Assembly: GCF_018780185.1 (NCBI RefSeq)
Contig: NZ_JADMJX010000084.1
Location: 1 to 32,735 of the forward strand
DNA length: 32,735 nt
Origin: Rhizobacter sp.
GTDB taxonomy: Bacteria; Pseudomonadota; Gammaproteobacteria; Burkholderiales; Burkholderiaceae_C
Direction of reading: 5' to 3'
In this document: piece by piece, positions 30,576-32,735 of the stretch
Layout of the letters: every line of letters starts with the position of its first letter
How positions within the stretch are numbered: the stretch's first letter is position 1
Position numbers and translations under genes: made by a program
Notes under the pieces: generated by a model
What the model was told of the DNA's origin: nothing
The model's input: only the letters and a program-made list of their open reading frames with translations
Database searches by the model: none

Positions 30576-31268
30576 ATGAGCCCCAACTCGCAAAACATGT
30601 CTTTGGAACAAGACAGCCTGGCCCAGGACTTCGTGAAGTTCTCGGTCGAAGCGGGTGTGCTGCGGTTCGGGGAATTCAAGACCAAGGCCGGGCGGCTGTC
30701 GCCCTACTTCTTCAACGCCGGCCTGTTCGATGACGGCGCCAAGCTCGCTCGCCTCGCAGAATTTTATGCGCGCCGCCTGCTGGCCTCGGGCATCCAGTTC
30801 GACATGATCTTTGGCCCGGCCTACAAGGGCATCACGCTGGCGTCGGCGGTGGCCGTGGAGTTGGCCCGCCAGGGGCACAACGTGCCCTATGCCTACAACC
30901 GAAAAGAAACAAAAGATCACGGTGAAGGCGGCACGCTTGTCGGCGCGCCGGTGGCCGGCCGCGTTCTCATCATTGACGACGTGATTTCTGCGGGAACTTC
31001 GGTGCGCGAATCCATCTCGATGATCCGGGCAGCGGGTGCCACGCCTTGCGCGGTGGCGATTGCGATCGACCGGCAGGAAAAGGCGTCAGAGAACGGCGTC
31101 GACGCCGAATGGTCGGCGGTGCAGTTCGTCGAACGGCAACTGAAACTGCCAGTTTGTGCCATTGCGACGCTGAATGACTTGCTGCAGTATCTGAAAACCA
31201 ACCAGGACGCGGCCCTGGGCGAACACTTCGCCCGTGTGGCCGCGTACCGCGAACGTTATGGGGTGTGA
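30576..31268 (+). CDS. pyrE: Orotate phosphoribosyltransferase
   Basis: This enzyme converts orotate and PRPP to OMP in pyrimidine synthesis. The PRPP-binding motif is VLIIDDVISAGTS; other family segments are FGEFKTKAGRLSPYFFNAGL near the N-terminus, MIFGPAYKGI, and AYNRKETKDHGEGG with the active-site loop. The start can be the ATG at 30576 (230 residues) or the ATG at 30597 (223 residues). The latter is closer to the usual length, and neither has a good ribosome site. It is divergent from exoIII and its end overlaps the next gene by 11 bp. Confidence 0.93.
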   Translation: MSPNSQNMSLEQDSLAQDFVKFSVEAGVLRFGEFKTKAGRLSPYFFNAGLFDDGAKLARLAEFYARRLLASGIQFDMIFGPAYKGITLASAVAVELARQGHNVPYAYNRKETKDHGEGGTLVGAPVAGRVLIIDDVISAGTSVRESISMIRAAGATPCAVAIAIDRQEKASENGVDAEWSAVQFVERQLKLPVCAIATLNDLLQYLKTNQDAALGEHFARVAAYRERYGV

Positions 31269-31953
31269 TTTGTTTCGTTCACGCGCTGTTCAATCCACTC
31301 TGTTCTTGAGCCTGCTGGGCTTGGCGGGCAGTGCCTCGGCTGCGATTTACAGCTGCGTCGACGCCAACGGTCGCCGCCTGACCTCCGACCGCCCGATCGC
31401 CGAGTGCCTGGCGCGTGAACAGCGCCTGCTCAACGCCGACGGGTCGATCAAGCAGGTGGTGCCGCCCACGATGACGGTCGACGAGATGGCCGAAGCCGAG
31501 GCCAAGAAGCGCCAGGCCGAGGTCGACCGGGCCGCACAGCAAGACGCGATCCGCCGCGACCGCAACCTGCTGGTGCGCTTTCCCAACGAAGCTGCCCATA
31601 CCAAGGCGCGTGAAGCGGCGCTCGACGACGTGCGCAAGGGTGTGAAGTTTTCCGAAGAGCGCCTGGCCGACCTGCAGCGCGAGCGCAAGCCGCTGCTCGA
31701 TGAGAGCGAGTTCTACAAGGGCAAGAAAATGCCCGCCAAGCTGAAGCAGCAACTCGACGCCAATGACGCTGCTGCCGCGGCGCAGCGCTCGCTGGTGCAA
31801 AACCAGAAAGACGAGATCACCCGCATCAACGCGCTCTACGACGTCGAGCTCGGCCGGCTCAAGAAGCTGTGGAGCGGCACGCCGGTGGGCTCGATGGGGG
31901 TGTTGCCGGCGGCGTCTTCGCCGCCCGCTCCGCGCAAGCCGGCGGGCAAGTAG
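31258..31953 (+). CDS. Secreted DUF4124-like protein
   Basis: The 231-residue protein has a signal peptide (QSTLFLSLLGLAGSASA, cleaved before AIYSC), then a short DUF4124-like segment: AIYSCVDANGRRLTSDRPIA. This is followed by a long, charged helical region (about 75-200), probably coiled-coil, and a Pro-rich tail (SSPPAPRKPAGK). The domain is common in periplasmic proteins of betaproteobacteria and its function is unknown. The ATG at 31258 overlaps the pyrE 3' end by 11 bp, so translation is probably coupled. The track start at 31234 lies further inside pyrE and is less likely. Confidence 0.8.
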   Translation: MGCDLFRSRAVQSTLFLSLLGLAGSASAAIYSCVDANGRRLTSDRPIAECLAREQRLLNADGSIKQVVPPTMTVDEMAEAEAKKRQAEVDRAAQQDAIRRDRNLLVRFPNEAAHTKAREAALDDVRKGVKFSEERLADLQRERKPLLDESEFYKGKKMPAKLKQQLDANDAAAAAQRSLVQNQKDEITRINALYDVELGRLKKLWSGTPVGSMGVLPAASSPPAPRKPAGK

Positions 31954-31966
31954 CCCGCCGCTGGAC

Positions 31967-32037
31967 CCGTTCGCCCTGAGCTTGTCGAAGGGCTGGCTCG
32001 CACGTCACCAGGGCTTCGACAGGCTCAGCCCGAACGG
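31967..32037. repeat. Long imperfect inverted repeat between convergent genes
   Basis: Two 27-nt arms, CCGTTCGCCCTGAGCTTGTC(GAAGGGC) at 31967-31993 and its inverted counterpart at 32011-32037, match at 22 of 27 positions around a 17-nt spacer. The CC/GG differences inside one arm are mirrored in the other, so each arm can also fold on its own (GCCC...GGGC and GGGCT...AGCCC). This element type is familiar as an interspersed intergenic repeat in beta- and gammaproteobacteria. Here it sits between convergent genes and may act as a terminator. Confidence 0.8.
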
Positions 32038-32045
32038 CGGAGGTA

Positions 32046-32735
32046 TCAGCCCCCGAGCTTCTTTTTCAGCAGCTCATTCACCGCGGCCGGGTTGGCCTTG
32101 CCCTTGGTGGCCTTCATGGCCTGGCCGATCAGGGCGTTGAAGGCCTTGTCCTTGCCAGCGCGGTATTCCTCGACCGACTTGGCGTTGGCGGCCAGCACCT
32201 CGTCAAGGATGCGCTCGAGCTCGCCGGTGTCGCTCATCTGCTTCAGGCCTTTGGACTCGATCAGTGCGTCGACCGAGCCGCCCTCCGTCCACAGCGACTC
32301 GAACACCTGCTTGGCGCCATTGTTCGAGATGGTGCCGTCGGCGATGCGGGTGATCAGCTGAGCCAGCGTGGTGGCGTTGACGCGGCTCGCATCGAGCCCC
32401 AGGTCTTCGGTGTTCAGGCGCCGGGAGATCTCGCCCATCATCCAGTTGGCGACGAGCTTCGGCTGCCCGCTGGCCTTGGCGGCTTCTTCAAAATAAGCGC
32501 CGAACGCCTTGTTCTGCGTGACCATCGCTGCGTCATACGCAGGCAGGCCGTAGTCCTTCTGAAACCGCTCGGCCATCAGGCGCGGCAGCTCGGGCATCTC
32601 ACTCCTCACCCGTTCGACCCACTCGGGGGCGATCACCAGCGGTGGCAGGTCGGGGTCGGGGAAGTAGCGGTAGTCGTGCGCGTCTTCCTTGGTGCGCATC
32701 GCCCGCGTCTCGCCGGTGTCGGGGTTGAACAGCAC
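32046..32735 (-). CDS. gatB: Aspartyl/glutamyl-tRNA amidotransferase subunit B, C-terminal part
   Basis: About the last 229 residues are present; the gene continues beyond the right edge. The segment contains [20 protein letters not shown], the conserved GatB core motif, followed by the helical tail and the GatB/YqeY domain ([13 protein letters not shown], then [17 protein letters not shown], ending [12 protein letters not shown]). The GatCAB complex converts Glu-tRNA(Gln) and Asp-tRNA(Asn) to the amidated forms. The M at the start of the ORF track is not the true start; the real N-terminus lies outside the window. Confidence 0.95.
   Translation of the reverse strand: MLFNPDTGETRAMRTKEDAHDYRYFPDPDLPPLVIAPEWVERVRSEMPELPRLMAERFQKDYGLPAYDAAMVTQNKAFGAYFEEAAKASGQPKLVANWMMGEISRRLNTEDLGLDASRVNATTLAQLITRIADGTISNNGAKQVFESLWTEGGSVDALIESKGLKQMSDTGELERILDEVLAANAKSVEEYRAGKDKAFNALIGQAMKATKGKANPAAVNELLKKKLGG

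Overview
This is a high-GC, densely coding window. Gene content (RpiR-linked IolC carrying a DUF2090 domain, Liv-type ABC genes, DUF3597, a DUF4124-like protein, many lipoproteins with Cys-Gly5-Pro5 linkers, and GatB/PyrE/ExoIII housekeeping genes) suggests a betaproteobacterium of the order Burkholderiales, perhaps near the Rubrivivax/Leptothrix/Rhizobacter group. That placement is inference from memory of gene families; no search was run. No rRNA, tRNA, CRISPR array or intact insertion sequence was seen.

Layout. (1) 1-2915, minus strand: a myo-inositol catabolic operon read as RpiR-type regulator, then bifunctional IolC-DUF2090, then the first 12 codons of a Rossmann-fold oxidoreductase cut by the window edge. 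(2) 3021-6175, plus strand and divergent from the regulator: livM, livG, livF and an unusual third ABC ATPase that has Walker A and B but no signature motif. No livH and no substrate-binding protein are present. The 105-bp divergent gap carries overlapping GAAC/GTTC palindromes that are good operator candidates. (3) 6233-8584: a NarL-type response regulator abutting a hybrid histidine kinase. (4) 8704-11337: an eight-repeat lipoprotein, a small lipoprotein and an Asp-nucleophile alpha/beta hydrolase. (5) 11350-20376: a segment bounded on the left by a relic of a flavin reductase 3' end and on the right by an intact flavin reductase gene. Between them lie a winged-helix/STAND regulator, a divergent Ig+NHL lipoprotein and a papain-like cysteine peptidase lipoprotein.

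(6) 20613-25896: a conserved-looking unknown protein, a GNAT acetyltransferase, an AmpG-like permease with a Tat-signal M48 metalloprotease downstream, a metallo-beta-lactamase-fold hydrolase and a Nudix hydrolase. (7) 25910-29728, minus strand: a stand-alone PAS protein, a carboxylesterase, an AraC regulator, a small outer-membrane barrel protein with a 5' leader hairpin, a start-less DUF937-like tail and a DUF3597 gene. (8) 29777-32735: ExoIII and PyrE divergently packed with about 13 bp between start codons, a DUF4124-like secreted protein, a long imperfect inverted repeat, and the C-terminal part of GatB.

How the genes work together. Region 1-2 looks like one sugar or polyol uptake-and-catabolism locus under an RpiR switch. 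Regions 4-5 are dominated by cell-envelope lipoproteins of unknown target. The remainder is mixed housekeeping and regulation. The best candidates for something undescribed are the signature-less ABC ATPase at the end of the liv-like operon, and the lipoprotein/peptidase segment flanked by duplicated flavin reductase 3' ends.
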